DNA from: Chaunax sp. Z400
Taxonomy: Eukaryota > Chordata > Actinopteri > Lophiiformes > Chaunacidae
Reading direction: 5' to 3'
Assembly: GCA_037577475.1 (NCBI GenBank)
Contig: CM075184.1
Location: forward strand, 947,501 to 1,011,500
DNA length: 64,000 nt
Shown piece after piece: positions 10,913 to 21,735 of the stretch (the first letter of the stretch is position 1; each line of letters opens with the position of its first letter). Position numbers and translations under genes: made by a program. The notes beneath the pieces were generated by a model. The model saw only the letters and a list, made by a program, of their open reading frames with translations. It had not been told where the DNA came from and made no database searches.

Positions 10913-10949
10913 GCCCACAAAATGCCCAAAGTGGGGGCATTTTGTGGGC
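10913..10949. repeat. 15-bp hairpin with 7-base loop (copy 1)
   Basis: The arms 10913-10927 ('gcccacaaaatgccc') and 10935-10949 are perfect complements. The stem follows a G-rich stretch with repeated 'tgtgggc' motifs that shares the arm sequence. It could be a small transposon end or a transcript hairpin. The copy 2 counterpart is 48736-48772. Confidence 0.8.
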
Positions 10950-11399
10950 AGTAATATTGACAAGGTGGAAATAATTTATAAACCCAAATCAGCTGTCCAT
11001 TGTTCATGTTGGCTCATTGGAAACTAAGTTAGACCTGAACTAAATGTCTCAGGAGTTAAAGGTCTATTCCTGAACAATCACTATAATGATCACTGAAACT
11101 CTCAGCTGCTGTGAGGCGACAGTGTAAACCACCACGTCACTGTACCGCCCCCTAATGTCCCAACACACCTGAATTCACCTCATATTTCCTTGTCATTTAT
11201 TTATATTGGCCTACTGTCTCTATTAAGACTTTATGAACTGACAGCGCAACAGGCCTCTCTCTCTCTCTCTCTCTCTCGTTAAAAGTCAAGCTATCTCACC
11301 CACCAGTCAGTCCGTCTCTCTGAAATGAATGTAAACAAACATACAAACCATATAACCCATTTAACCATATAAATTTATTAAACAATATAACATATTAAA

Positions 11400-11990
11400 A
11401 TGTACTTTTATTGAAACAAGGGCCAGGAGCAGGACGGGGGCTTACCACGGCAGCTGGACCCAAAAAAAAAAGAAAAAAAGGAAGGGATCCAAAAACTACA
11501 CGTGAACACCGCACATCAAACCAAAACTAAATCAGGGACCGTGAAGGGGACCAGCACCAAGGGCCAGGCTGCCTCTCCGCGCAGAGAGCTACAAAAATAG
11601 CATTGTCTTGTCAGCTTATGGCGCAGAAAACGTAACGCAAAGGGAAGGTAAAAGCCAAAAGAAGCGGTACCAGCCCACGGCTCCGAGCAGAGCACCGGCG
11701 ACGTGCAGCCCGAAGACAGCTGTTCGTGCTCAGCTCAGATGCACCGGGCACGTCAATAGAGGATGATTCCCCCCCGTTCACGACAGCCTCACCCACACGC
11801 CAAACGCACACCGCCACACTGACACCAGACTCCCGCAAGAAGGAAATCACACACAGCTGTCAGCAGATGTAGCGGCTCCGCGCCGCCCCGCAGTCAGAGC
11901 CAAGGTGAAGCACCTGAAGGCCAATCAATGACGCAGAGGAGGGGGAACAAACCCATCCTGCCACAATATAATAAAACTCAGTGTTGTAAA
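11400..11990. other. GC-richer block of unknown nature
   Basis: This ~600-bp block is clearly richer in G and C than its surroundings. It starts after 'cttttattgaaacaagggcc' and ends near 'cccatcctgccacaatataa'. It has no supported exon. It looks like the body of an old interspersed element, but I cannot identify it. The 10950-11400 stretch before it is AT-rich with a short (CT)n at 11256-11276 and no gene. The counterpart is 49222-49810. Confidence 0.4.
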
Positions 11991-12199
11991 TGAATGGATG
12001 TATTTCTTTACATAACCCACAGCAAAAAAACAAAAACAAAAAAAAAGTTGCTGGTATATGTTTTTATTTTATTTTATTTTATTTAGCACGATCTGAGCAA
12101 AATACCCACGCATGCAGTTTAAAATAAATACTAACAGTGACAGATAAATAAATAAAAAAGAAACGAATAAAAAAGACATTTCTACGCGGAGAAAAACAA

Positions 12200-12290
12200 A
12201 AATGGCGGCGAGTTTAACGTGACGTCATCCATGGATCCTGAGATCGTATATAATGTCCGGCGAAACAACGGCTCCTTCCTGTGAGTCTAA
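12200..12290 (+). promoter_or_regulatory. CRE/TATA core promoter of the SGNH chimera (copy 1)
   Basis: A perfect cAMP-response element TGACGTCA at 12220-12227 is followed by a TATA box TATATAAT at 12247-12254. A pyrimidine-rich initiator-like 'ggctccttcctgtgag' lies about 25-30 bp further on, putting a likely start near 12280. A YY1-like 'aaaatggcggcg' lies just upstream. The spacing is right for RNA polymerase II and for the ATG at 12454. CRE plus TATA upstream of a histone-like start codon context recalls histone promoters (inference). Confidence 0.65.
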
Positions 12291-12453
12291 CCGCTTACAT
12301 CTGACTGATTCAGCTACTGAACTGCTAAACATTGTGTTTGCTAAGTGAAATATCTTTCTAATACACTGTTGTTACGTTCGGTTTTTGGATCATTCAACCA
12401 TCTCATCGATCATTAATCAACATCTAATCAATATATCATCTTTATCGACCAAC

Positions 12454-14627
12454 ATGTCTGGACGTGGAGGCAAGGTAAGAATACCAGGAAATACGTTTTT
12501 ACTTACCGACCAGATTACTGCTGTTTGTCGCTAAAGCTACAGATTAACCAATGTATTATTTTATGATTTTCAGCGTTTTCAACTCATATATAATAAATAT
12601 AGGCTTTATTTCATCGTATAAATGTGGTTTCCACTCATATATTTTCTATATAGGGACAAATACATTTCCTACAGTGTGATATTAAACAGATGGATGTTTT
12701 TGCTCATTCTGGACAGACTTTTGACAAGGACGTGAGGAGGGCCCCCAAACACCGGGAGCCCCGTCCTGGTGTCTCGCAGCAGCTGCTTCAGGACAACATC
12801 CGCCTGAAGAAGAGACAGTCGGACATGAAGGAGTCCAACACCAAGCTGCGGGCTGACCTCCGGTACGCTGATGGGGAGATCCGACAGAGAGACCATGACA
12901 TCCTGTCTCTCCAGCGTCAGCTGTCCGCCCTGGAAGCCCAGATGACAGAAGAGGTCCAGGTCTTCCAGCAGGAGAACCTCAAGCTACAGGTGAGCTCATA
13001 TTTTACATCCCAACTACTATTTACTAGACTTCAGATCACAGCTGCAGTTTGAAATTGAATTGGTCAGAAAAAATCAGGACGAAATTTAATGTGTATTTTG
13101 TAAACTAATGTACCCAAAAAGTGATGAGCAAATGGCTAAAAGCTGTTAGCTGCTAGCTAATGAAAGAGCTATGCTGGTAGAGCTAGGCTGGCTAATGAAA
13201 GAGCGAGGCTAGCTAATGAAAGAGCTAGGCTAGCTAATGAAAGAGCTAGGCTGGCTATTGAAAGAGCTAGGCTAGCTAATGAAAGAGCTAGGCTGGCTAA
13301 TGAAAGAGCTAGGCTGGCTAATGAAAGAGCTAGGCTAGCTAATGAAAGAGCTAGGCTGGCTAATGAAAGAGCTAGGCTGGCTAATGAAAGAGCTAGGCTG
13401 GCTAATGAAAGAGCTAGGCTGGCTAATGAAAGAGCTAGGCTAGCTAATGGTTCAGCTACAGAGTTGGGTGAAAAACAATGAATCACAGACTAAAGGCCTT
13501 TCCAACTAGTTGTATTATTACAAGCTCCAATATATTTCAGAGTTTAAGTATTTCTAGCAGTTGAAAAGATCTTAATCAAATCACAATTAATATGTATTAT
13601 TACAGAGCAAGGCATCACAATAAATGATTAAGATAAGATAAACTTTATTGTCCCACGAGGTGAGAAATTTGTCTTAGGCTTTTCACCCATGCTGCAGCCA
13701 TAAGATACACATTACATACAGAAGATATATAAACATAAATATATTCAAGCAGTAAGAAATACTAAAAGTTAACATTGTCTAATGTCAAACATCATATCAT
13801 ACCCAGTCAGACATTTTCCCAAAAACTCAATGCCTTATCTGCTACTGTTCAAAAGTTTAAAAATTAAACAAACGATTAATTATGTGTTATTAGAAAATAC
13901 AGACATTTAAATCCCTGTATACTTTCCTGGCTACAGCCACTAGGGGGCTCAGTGAACCCCTGAACCAACAGGAAAGCTTTATAAGTGAAATCAAACATGC
14001 TGTTTTTTTTCTTTTCAGACTGTCTTGAAACAAAAGCCAAAGAGGAAGACCACCCCACCTCGTGCACAGCGACGAGCCACTAGACCTTCAAGCTGGGAAC
14101 CTACAGTCCACCAAAGAACCCAGCGCAAGCTTGAAGATTGGAGCTTTCACCCCAAGAAGCCCATCATTATCCTGGGGGACTCAAATCTCGCCCGGGTCCC
14201 TGGATTTTCTGATGCAAACATTCAGATAGACAGCTATCCAGGGGCCCAATTTTTCCATCTGACCGAGATGCTCAGGAGGCTTCCCCCAAACAAGTCTGTG
14301 GAGAAACTGGTGTTGTCAGCAGGCCTGAACAACTGTCTCCGAAAGCAAACGACTGAGAGCATGGTCCAACAACTCGACGATTTGTTGAACATGGCCGAGG
14401 AAAAGTTTCCCAACGCTGAACTTTATGTACCAGTCATTAACTTTTGCGAGAGACTGGACAGAAAGCAGAAGGAGCAACTGGTGAACCTGAACAAGTACAT
14501 TGAGGACGACTGCATCTTTCTGTCAGGACTTGATCAGGTGCACTTCAGGACTCAGCCAAGAGACCCTGTTCACTGGACACCCAAGACAGCTGATCTCATG
14601 ATCCAGCACTGGCTCGATCAGTTATAG
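12454..14627 (+). CDS. Chimeric gene: histone-like N-terminus, coiled coil, SGNH-like domain (copy 1)
   Basis: Three exons in phase 0. Exon 1, 12454-12474, encodes MSGRGGK, which resembles histone H2A/H4 N-termini, with a 'gtaaga' donor. Exon 2 is 12654-12989; three in-frame acceptors (12653, 12674, 12689) are possible, so its 5' end is uncertain by up to 12 residues. It encodes a charged helical segment with Leu/Gln heptads ('LQRQLSALEAQMTEEVQVF'), a probable coiled coil. Exon 3 is 14019-14627: a basic linker, then an SGNH/GDSL-hydrolase-like domain with GDSN (14175-14186), GLNN (14322-14333) where GxND is usual, and DPVHW (14562-14576) as the Asp-His block. The model is about 321 residues. 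Similar SGNH domains occur in multicopy teleost genes (from memory). Substrate and activity are unknown. Asn in place of Asp in GxND may still allow an oxyanion hole. Confidence 0.7.
13145..13449 (+). repeat. 21-bp intronic minisatellite (copy 1)
   Basis: Units of 'ggctggctaatgaaagagcta', with 'ggctagc' alternating with 'ggctggc', in the second intron of the SGNH gene. About 14 units. The unit is a multiple of three, which creates a false Ser-Leu-Ala frame on the minus strand. Confidence 0.93.
13632..13745 (-). mobile_element. Retroelement 3'-end fragment in an intron
   Basis: The stretch 'aaactttattgtcccacgag' followed by 'gagaaatttgtctt' is a familiar teleost retroelement 3' terminal sequence seen in reverse. 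It is short and lacks coding sequence. The copy 2 counterpart is 51391-51504. Confidence 0.4.
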
Positions 14628-14763
14628 GTCTCCTTCAGCCGCTAAATCCTCCCAAACCAGCAGGTAAGAAACATTTATTGTCTTACTATTCTCCCTCTGG
14701 GTTCTGAGAGACAGGTTCACTTTTTAACTCCATTGTCTTCTCATGTATTTTTTCTCAATTTAG

Positions 14764-16690
14764 TACCGAGGAGGACCTCCAGCCCCTCTTCTCACCCATC
14801 CTCTGTGAGGACCCCTGCTATGGTCTCTGTGACAACCACCAGCCTTTCTCCTACTCCATCCTCTATGTGGAGCCCTAACCCTGTTCTACACCACAGCCTG
14901 GCAGTATAGCCTCTGTAAGTACAGCAGTGTTTATTCATTGGTCTGTCTCTGTTGTAAGTCGTCTTTACTGTTGCATTTATTTATGCAGTTAACTAATTTT
15001 CGTTTGTTGTTGTCGTCTTCCAAACAGGTTGAGCCTGTAGGGGTTCAGCCAGTCACTGCTGGGGCTTCAATTTCTTTCTGGTTGTCAAGTGAGATGAGCA
15101 AGTCCATCCCTGTGCAGGACCAGAGGTGGATTTACCAACACCGTCTTTCAGTCTGGCACTGCAGCGAGACTTGAACCTTTGGTATGAGCCTCCTGTTCCA
15201 GCCCTCATCTACCACCAGACACCACATGGAACACTATCTTGGAGAGTGTGCTGACTTTGTGGATCGGCCCAGCCTCATCCCAGTGATCTGCCAGGTTCCT
15301 CCAGAGCCCACTGACATCTCCACCAATCACTGACTGCTATCTATGTACGGCAAAGACTTCCTCTCCCGCATGGACCACATCAAGGATCGGGGTACTGAGC
15401 CAGTGATGAGCAGGTCCTCATCTCTGCTCACCTACTCTGGGATTTGACCCACAGTGTCAACACCAACAGCTTGAAGGTGATTGGCCGGGGATTTGTGACA
15501 ACCTTCAGACCACCTGAAAAATACTCTGGTATGTCAAATTGATTTCTGGCTACATAAAACCTTTTCTTTGTGGCTGTTCTTAAATTCTTAAATACATTTC
15601 AATTCAACCAGGCTTTATTTTTGCTAATCCCATAGCCAAAGCTAACCAAACACTGAGCTGCTCATAAACTGATATCCATGACCTCTGCTTCTTTCCAGCC
15701 TGCTGCTTCTTTGTCCCAGCCTGGTATCTCCTCCCAGCCTGGTATCTCCTCCCAGCCTGGTATCTCCTCCATGGCTGCTGCCTTCTCCCAGCCTGGTATC
15801 TCCTCCATGGCTGATGCCTCCATGCCACAACCTAGTGTCTCCTCAGAGGTGGACTCATCATCTCCTGATGAGTCTGGTATGTAAAAACATAATTATGTGT
15901 TAAGAAACCATTCTATCTGCACTGAGCTCCACTTCTTAGATTTTGTTGCTCATCTCATCTCTGATTTTTTCAGACTAGATGATTCTGGTGTTCCAGGCAT
16001 GGACAGAGTTGACAGCTTGGCAGAGTATCTGGTGGAGCTGAGAACAGACTGACTGTAGCTTTCACAAACCAGCAGGTTAGAAACATTTATTGTCTTACTA
16101 TTCTCCTTCTGGTTTCTGTGAGACAGGTTCACTTTTTAACTCTATTGTCTTCTCATGTATCTCCTCTAAATTTAGTGGCTAAGAGGACCTCCAGCCCTTC
16201 TCCTACTGTTCTACACCCCAGCCTGGCCGTATAGCCTCTGTAAGTACAGCAGTGTTTATTCATTGGTCTGTCTCTGTTGTAAGTCGTCTTTACTGTTGCA
16301 CTTATTTATGCAGTAAACTAATTTTTGTTTGTTGTTGTCTTCCAAACAGGGCGAGCCTGTAGGAGTTCAACCAGTCACTGCTGGGGCATCAACTTCAACA
16401 AGTCTCTTGGAAAATCCATGCTTCTCCATCTCCTTCCAGCCTGCTGCCTCCTCCATGGCTTCTGCTTCCTTCCAGCCTGCTGCCACCTTCCGTCCTGGTA
16501 TCTCCTCTATGGCTGACACCTCCTCCCATCTTGGTGTCTCCTCCATGGCTGATGCCTCCTCCCATCCTGGTGTCTTTTCCATGGCTGCTGCCACCATGCC
16601 ACATCCCATCTCCTCAGAGGTGGATTCATCATCTCCTGATGAGTCTGGGGTATGTGAAAACATTTGCTGCCAGACACCAGAGCAGGCTTG
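14764..16690 (+). pseudogene. Decayed Ser/Pro-rich exons downstream of the SGNH gene (copy 1)
   Basis: Exon-like pieces with splice sites lie beyond the SGNH stop: 14764-14914, 15028-15174, about 15455-15533, about 15698-15876 and 16350-16649. They encode Thr/Ser/Pro-rich peptide ('KRTSSPSP') and a repeated 'QPGISSMADAS'-like unit ending in 'SSEVDSSSPDESG'. In-frame stops occur in several ('SLAV' then stop). The block 14661-15100 is duplicated as 16076-16400 ('VQPVTAGAS' appears in both), an intragenic duplication of exons plus introns. These could be dead exons of an ancestral longer SGNH protein, or spliced 3' UTR. Confidence 0.5.
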
Positions 16691-16949
16691 ACATGGGAAG
16701 GTTCAGGTCTCCCAAGAAGAAGCAGGAGTTCACTTCAGGGGTGCAGACTGTGAAGAAGCATGCATTCACCAGCACTGCCTCGCTTGCCCAATGGACAGTG
16801 TGGCAGCATGGTTGTGTTTCGTGTAGAGAGAGAGAGCTCATTATTCCAGGTGTTTTGTGTTAAGAACTGATTGGAATAATGAACTCTCTCTCCCTACTCT
16901 AACACAACCAGGCTGTGGCACAGTGTCCAGATGGGATCTCATCAGTAAG

Positions 16950-17022
16950 GATGAGATTATTATCATCACCATTATTATTTTTACTATTATTATCATCATC
17001 ATTATTAATATCATTATTATCA
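16950..17022 (+). repeat. ATT/ATC trinucleotide microsatellite
   Basis: An imperfect 'attattatcatc' array of about 70 bp. The copy 2 counterpart is 54711-54783. Confidence 0.9.
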
Positions 17023-17105
17023 GCGTAGTTATGTGTAGGTATTATAGATACTGCATAATGTAATTTTCTTTTAGCTATTATTGTTGTTGTGGTTGCACAT
17101 GTTGT

Positions 17106-17296
17106 TGTTGTCTCTCTCTCTTTCTCTCTCTCCACCTATCCTCCCTATCTCTCTCTCTCTCTCTCTCCACCTATCCTCCCTATGTCTCTCTCTCTCTCGC
17201 TCTCTCTCTCTCCACCTATCCTCCCTATCTCTATCTCTCTCTCTCTCTCTCGCTCTCTCTCTCTCCACCTATCTTCCCTATCTCTCTCTCTCTCTT

Positions 17297-17334
<38 letters not shown>

Positions 17335-17375
17335 CACCTATCCTCCCTATCTCTCTCTCTCTCTCTCTCTCTCTC
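17106..17375 (+). repeat. TC microsatellite with an embedded 17-bp motif (copy 1)
   Basis: (TC)n tracts are interrupted five times by 'ccacctatcctccctat', a compound satellite of about 270 bp. The Ser-Leu and Arg-Glu frames in it are artefacts. Confidence 0.95.
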
Positions 17376-17380
17376 ACCCC

Positions 17381-17563
17381 AACCGGTCAAAGCAGAGGGC
17401 CGTCCACCATGAGTCTCGGATCTGCTCGATGGTTTCTGCCTGTAAAAGGCAGTTTTTCCTCGCCACTGTCGCCAAAGTGCTTGCTCATGGTGGAGTGTTG
17501 GGTCTCACAAAGAGTCGGTTTGACCTGCTCTTATTGAAAAGTATAAATAATGTAAACGAATAA
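17381..17563 (+). mobile_element. Widespread teleost interspersed-repeat segment
   Basis: The run 'ggtttctgcctgtaaaaggc', 'agtttttcctcgccactgtc', 'gccaaagtgcttgctcatgg' closely follows a sequence that recurs throughout teleost genomes, with 'tcgccaa.tgcttgctcat' as its signature. Its transposon class is not assigned here. The copy 2 counterpart is 55144-55330. Confidence 0.6.
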
Positions 17564-17865
17564 AGAAATAAATAGATAAATAAATAATTAAATAATTAAA
17601 TAAATAAATAGATAAATAAATAAACAAGTAGATGTATATATAAATAAATAGATAAATAAATAATTAAATAAATAAACAAGTGGATGTATAGATAAATGAA
17701 TAGATATATAAATAATTAAATAAATAAATGAACAAATAGATAAATAAGTAAATAAATAAACAAACAAATAGATAAATAAATGAATAGATAAATAATCAAA
17801 TAAATAAATACATGGCTAGATAAATAGATGGATAATTAAATAAATAATAGATGGATAAATAAATA

Positions 17866-17875
<10 letters not shown>
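17553..17875 (+). repeat. ATAA tetranucleotide microsatellite
   Basis: About 320 bp of degenerate (ATAA)n with 'gataaataaa' variants. The copy 2 counterpart is 55320-55640 and is nearly identical in length. Confidence 0.95.
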
Positions 17876-17897
<22 letters not shown>

Positions 17898-18180
17898 TAT
17901 TTTTGTATTTGTTTATTATATATATATTATATTAAATTATTATATTAAATTATATAGTATACTATATATTATATATTAAATTATATAGTATATTATATAT
18001 TATATATTAAATTATCAAATTATATAGTATATTATATATTATATATTAAAATATATAGTATATTATATATTAAAATATATAGTATATTATATATTATATA
18101 TTAAATTATATAGTATATTATATATTAAATTATATAGTATATTAAATATTAAATTATTATATCATATTATATTAAATTAG
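17873..18180. repeat. AT-only satellite, short allele (copy 1)
   Basis: A short (TA)n is followed by tandem ~20-30 bp units such as 'tatattaaattatatagta', almost free of G and C. It is about 300 bp long. Confidence 0.95.
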
Positions 18181-19387
18181 AATTATCTGTTAATCCACCC
18201 TGCCCTTTCTACATGTGGATGTCTTGATTCCACTCTGTATTGAATGTTTTTTAGAATGATTGATTGTTAGACTCTACATTCTCTCCTACTCAGCTCTAAA
18301 TATAAATTGGAATCATATTCAAATTTACTATAGAAACAATTTTAAATAATTTGATACTTCTTGATGAAATAAATACTTTATACTGTATGTGTAAGATTTT
18401 GGCTGTTTTTCTCATTGATCCCTCATTGATTTCTCATTCTCATCATCCCATTGCAGATTTGAGTTTGAGTTTTTTGGTCCTTCTAGGCTGCCATCATTGG
18501 TCAGCAGTCACTATTATTATTACCTACTACTTTCCACAGAGCATAGAAAGTATGTGGTGAGTCGTTTTACATGTTTTATGTTAAATTTGTGAAGTAAAAA
18601 TGGATTGTTTGAAAAGATCATCTTATCACTGTTCAGTTGATGATGTTAATTATATATAAAGTAATTTAGGAGTCAAAAATCAATTTAAAGAGAATCTCTT
18701 TCTTGTTTTGTTTTTTACTGTAGAACAAAACGGTCACCAAATTGGTTAAATTCAGTTTAGTTTAGTCCCTTAATTACAGAAACTTGTTTTTTCAGGCTGG
18801 TCCCTGTTGTCTGGCTAAAGTGGAATAATCTATATAAATGGTGAAGAACATTAAACAGTGTCTGATTCCTGAAACTAATATTATTTCTTCTGATTTTTTT
18901 CACCCTTTTTCTGGTCAAAGGACACAAGCACTTTATTTTCACTGGAGCATAGAGGTCAGTCAAAGCAGTCTGCTAAAAAGTTACTAAATATCTGGTTTCT
19001 GAGGCTAAATGTCTCCATGTTGTTGGATTAGTAGTTTCCAGGTTTGCTAATTTAGCCTTGAATTAACGTTTACAGTCACAAGCAGTAAAACACAGCTAGC
19101 ACAGGCTCATATTGTAGGTTAGTGAAAGTGATGCACTCTATTGATTCAGTGATGTTATGACATAAATATGGCTCTAATAAATTACCTTCAGAGGACAGAA
19201 ATTGTCAGAGTTCACAGACAGAGTTGTGAGGATCCAAATGCAGACATGTGACAGAGACACTGGGAGCTTTTCAGAGATTTAGTAATCAACAAACTAGTAA
19301 ACAGTCCAAGGTCAAAAAACCAGAAAGGCAGTCCACAACAGGGGCAACAATACTGTCATCTACGTACAGTATATGTGTTTGGAGTGT
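18181..19387. other. Unique-looking AT-rich sequence, no gene recognised
   Basis: Only short frames without family resemblance. Occasional 'ttgcag' and 'gtgagt' sequences do not assemble into a coding model. The copy 2 counterpart is 56379-57588. Confidence 0.4.
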
Positions 19388-19738
19388 CTGTAAAACTATA
19401 CCCTACAAAAATATAAACGCAACACTTTTGTTTTAGCTCCAATTTTTCATGTGTTGAAAGCAAAAATCTAAAATTTTCTATGCACACAAAAGGCCTGTTT
19501 CTCTCACATTTTGTTCACAAACTTGTTTAAATCTGTGTTAGTGAGCACTTCTCCTTTGCCGAGATAATCCATCCACCTGACAGGTGTGGCATATCAAGAT
19601 GCTGATTAGACAGCATGATTATTGCACAGGTGTGCCTTAGGTTGCTCACAATAAAAGGCCACTCTAAAATGTGCAGTTTCATCACACAGCACAATGCCAC
19701 AGATGTCGCAAGTTTTGAGGGAGCGTGCAATTTTTCTG
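19388..19738 (+). mobile_element. Tc1/mariner-like DNA transposon terminal fragment (copy 1)
   Basis: It starts at 'acaaaaatataaacgcaaca' and runs through 'ccacctgacaggtgtggcat', 'gctgattagacagcatgatt' and 'gatgtcgcaagttttgaggg'. I recognise this as the left end and 5' coding start region of a very common fish Tc1/mariner-superfamily element. It breaks off just after 'gagcgtgcaattttt', so the transposase and the right terminal repeat are missing. Confidence 0.7.
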
Positions 19739-19754
19739 ATAAAAAATGTTCAGA

Positions 19755-20110
19755 ATGTTAACGGAAACACTGAAGGACCTGAGCTTCCTAAGAGAGTAAA
19801 GTCAGTTCAGGCCCTTCTTGTAAGTGTGGTGCGTTTATGGTCCAGGTACATTCCCAGGTATTTGTAGGACTGAACCATGTCGATGTCCATCCACCCCGGA
19901 TTGAGACAGGAATAAGAGGTGACTTCCACTTTCTGAAGTCAACCACCAGCTCCTTTGTTTTCTCAATGTTCAGTAACAGGTGGTTATTTTCACACCAGTC
20001 TACAAAAGCTCCAAAGACACTCCCCTACTCTCCCTCCTCTCCCCCTGTCAGACATCCCACTATAACCCTGTCATCAGAGTACTTCTGTAGATGGCGTGAT
20101 GGCAACACTC
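19755..20110 (-). mobile_element. LINE reverse-transcriptase fragment (copy 1)
   Basis: The minus strand encodes a piece of a non-LTR reverse transcriptase: 'YSDDRVIVGCLTGGEE' with the YxDD catalytic motif, a stop, then 'FVDWCENNHLLLNIEKTKEL' and 'VVDFRK', ending in a frameshifted 'LRKLRSFSVSVN'. It is fused directly to the end of the Tc1 fragment, so one element inserted into or recombined with the other. The plus-strand 146-codon frame over it is a shadow. Confidence 0.8.
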
Positions 20111-20219
20111 TACCAATGCTTTGGGAACCATTTCATTTTTTACACATACTCAGACATGACAGATCCTCAAGATCCTCAGATCAACAAGATCAAATCCTGA
20201 TGTTCTCAAAGTGTTTCTC

Positions 20220-20460
20220 CTCAAAAGAGCTACAGGTAGAGCTCAGAAGGATAAGCTGCAGACACTTAGTGTTATGAGTTTATGGATTCAAAACTCAGTT
20301 CCCACATTTAGAGGTTTTTTCCAGTGCAGTGTGAATAATAAATAGAACTTCCGACCACATTCTATAGAGCTGGAGGTATAGCTCAGTGAGATGAGCTACA
20401 GGCGTTAGATGGTTGGCAGTTTAGGATCAAATCCCAGCACTTAGGTGTCTTTTAAGTGTT
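20220..20460 (+). repeat. Two diverged tRNA-like satellite units (copy 1)
   Basis: A unit related to the 144-bp satellite ('gtagagctcagaaggataag') is followed by 'gaggtatagctcagtgagat', whose D-arm-like stem AGCTC/GAGCT pairs perfectly, and by 'aggatcaaatccca' as a B-box/T-arm relative. They share the tail 'cagtgtgaataataaataga' with the satellites at 2000-5090. They are probably relics of the founding tRNA-derived element. The copy 2 counterpart is 58421-58661. Confidence 0.65.
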
Positions 20461-20474
20461 TTTGCCTCAGTATT

Positions 20475-21650
20475 GACGATGATAAATATAACATTTGCGC
20501 AAAAAAAGTTTTAGCTCAGGGAGGTGGGATCCTGACCCGCAATCCTGGAAAGCAGGTTCGAATCCCGGCTGTCTCGTTCTTTCAAAATGTAGCTTCTGTT
20601 TGACACAGCTGAGCTTCAAGAGTCTGAGGTTGACGGTTCAAATCCTGATGTTCAGATGAGTCTCTGCGTTTTGTCCTCTGAAGTTTGAAATGTCAGAAGT
20701 AGAACAGGAACAATTGTTCTGTCCAGTCTAGAGGAAACCTGACCATAGCATAAAAATGTGACTCCTCTTTCCAAACTCCAAGGATGACCAGTGTCACAAC
20801 AATCAAGTCCAAACAGGATTTATTTACATTTCTTTACAAAGATACAAGTTTCAAATGTTTACAGCAACTTCATTTAACAAAGTGAAGGACAGAAAATACA
20901 TGAAACTTCACTTCCAAACATAAAAAAGAGAAAATCAAAAAGGGTTTCCTTCCTGTTACAGCAATACAGAATATTTACAATATATACAAAAGAAACTTCA
21001 CTACAACAATCATCTAATCACCAATTAGCACAAAGTGATGAGGCAGACAGGAAGAGGAGGAGTCACTGATGGGATCCACAGCTGTGTTAATGAGGCGCCA
21101 TCAGTCTCCTGTCCAATCAGCAGCCTCCAGGTGTAACTCTGAAACAACAGAACAAAGTGCCAGCATCAGGAGAACCAAAAAAAACTAAATAGCAAATACA
21201 AGTAGACCAATTTTATCTGTCTTTTTGTCAGACTGAGAACATCTTGCATGATTTTGTTTGATATTTTTTTTAACTGTGAGCAACACTTCAAATGCAGAAA
21301 AGCTAATTATCTGAGCAGTGAGACGTTTTTCTCCACGAGGGTCTGAGATGTGTTCACAGCAACAGGGAAAAACCGACCAACAAATGTTACCTAAACTATG
21401 AGCCACTCTGCAAAAACGGGATCTCTGTTGCGTCACATGAACTCATTTGGGACACTTGGCAGCGTAATGGCGCACGCAGGAGGACAGGACGAGTCGGGGC
21501 AGCAGGAGCGACAACAGTAGGATTTTCTTTTACTTTTCATTCTGTGGAATCGGGAAACACGTTTTTTAAAGCCAAATCATTCACAAGTACAAAATCAAGC
21601 CCGTCAGAAGGCAGTCGATCCCGCACAACTCCTCTAACTGTGCGCCGTGT
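20475..21650. repeat. 1.17-kb segment duplicated inside the unit (copy 1, right member)
   Basis: Partner of 8181-9350 with B-box motifs at 20555-20565 and 20635-20645. At the right end the open frame beginning at 21544 continues for 63 codons to 21735, whereas the left member breaks off. This member therefore looks like the fuller source. The frame is Ser/Thr/Lys rich, of unknown family, and I would not call it a gene on this evidence. Confidence 0.9.
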
Positions 21651-21735
21651 CACGCGTAAAACTCACTACACCAAGATATCAGACCCACAGAATGATTTTT
21701 CAGAGATAGAAAGGACCCACATAACGCCGAGATGA

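Noticed and set aside
12540..12660. An intact histone H2A or H4 gene following the MSGRGGK exon
   Set aside because: No histone-fold sequence follows in any frame. The resemblance is limited to the first seven residues and the promoter style.
13169..13486. A minus-strand Ser-Leu-Ala repeat protein
   Set aside because: It is the 21-bp intronic minisatellite, whose unit is a multiple of three. Unit number differs between copies without any other coding sign.
17071..17563. Ser-Leu-rich and Arg-Glu-rich frames
   Set aside because: They are direct translations of the (TC)n compound microsatellite on either strand.
19837..20277. A 146-codon plus-strand protein
   Set aside because: It is antisense to the LINE reverse-transcriptase fragment, where the YSDD and 'NHLLLNIEKTKEL' motifs are found on the other strand.
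21544..21735. A 63-codon plus-strand gene (and its copy at 59745-59936)
   Set aside because: It has an ATG and a stop but no splice signals, family resemblance or independent conservation. The related left member of the repeat breaks inside it. It is kept only as a remark under the repeat.
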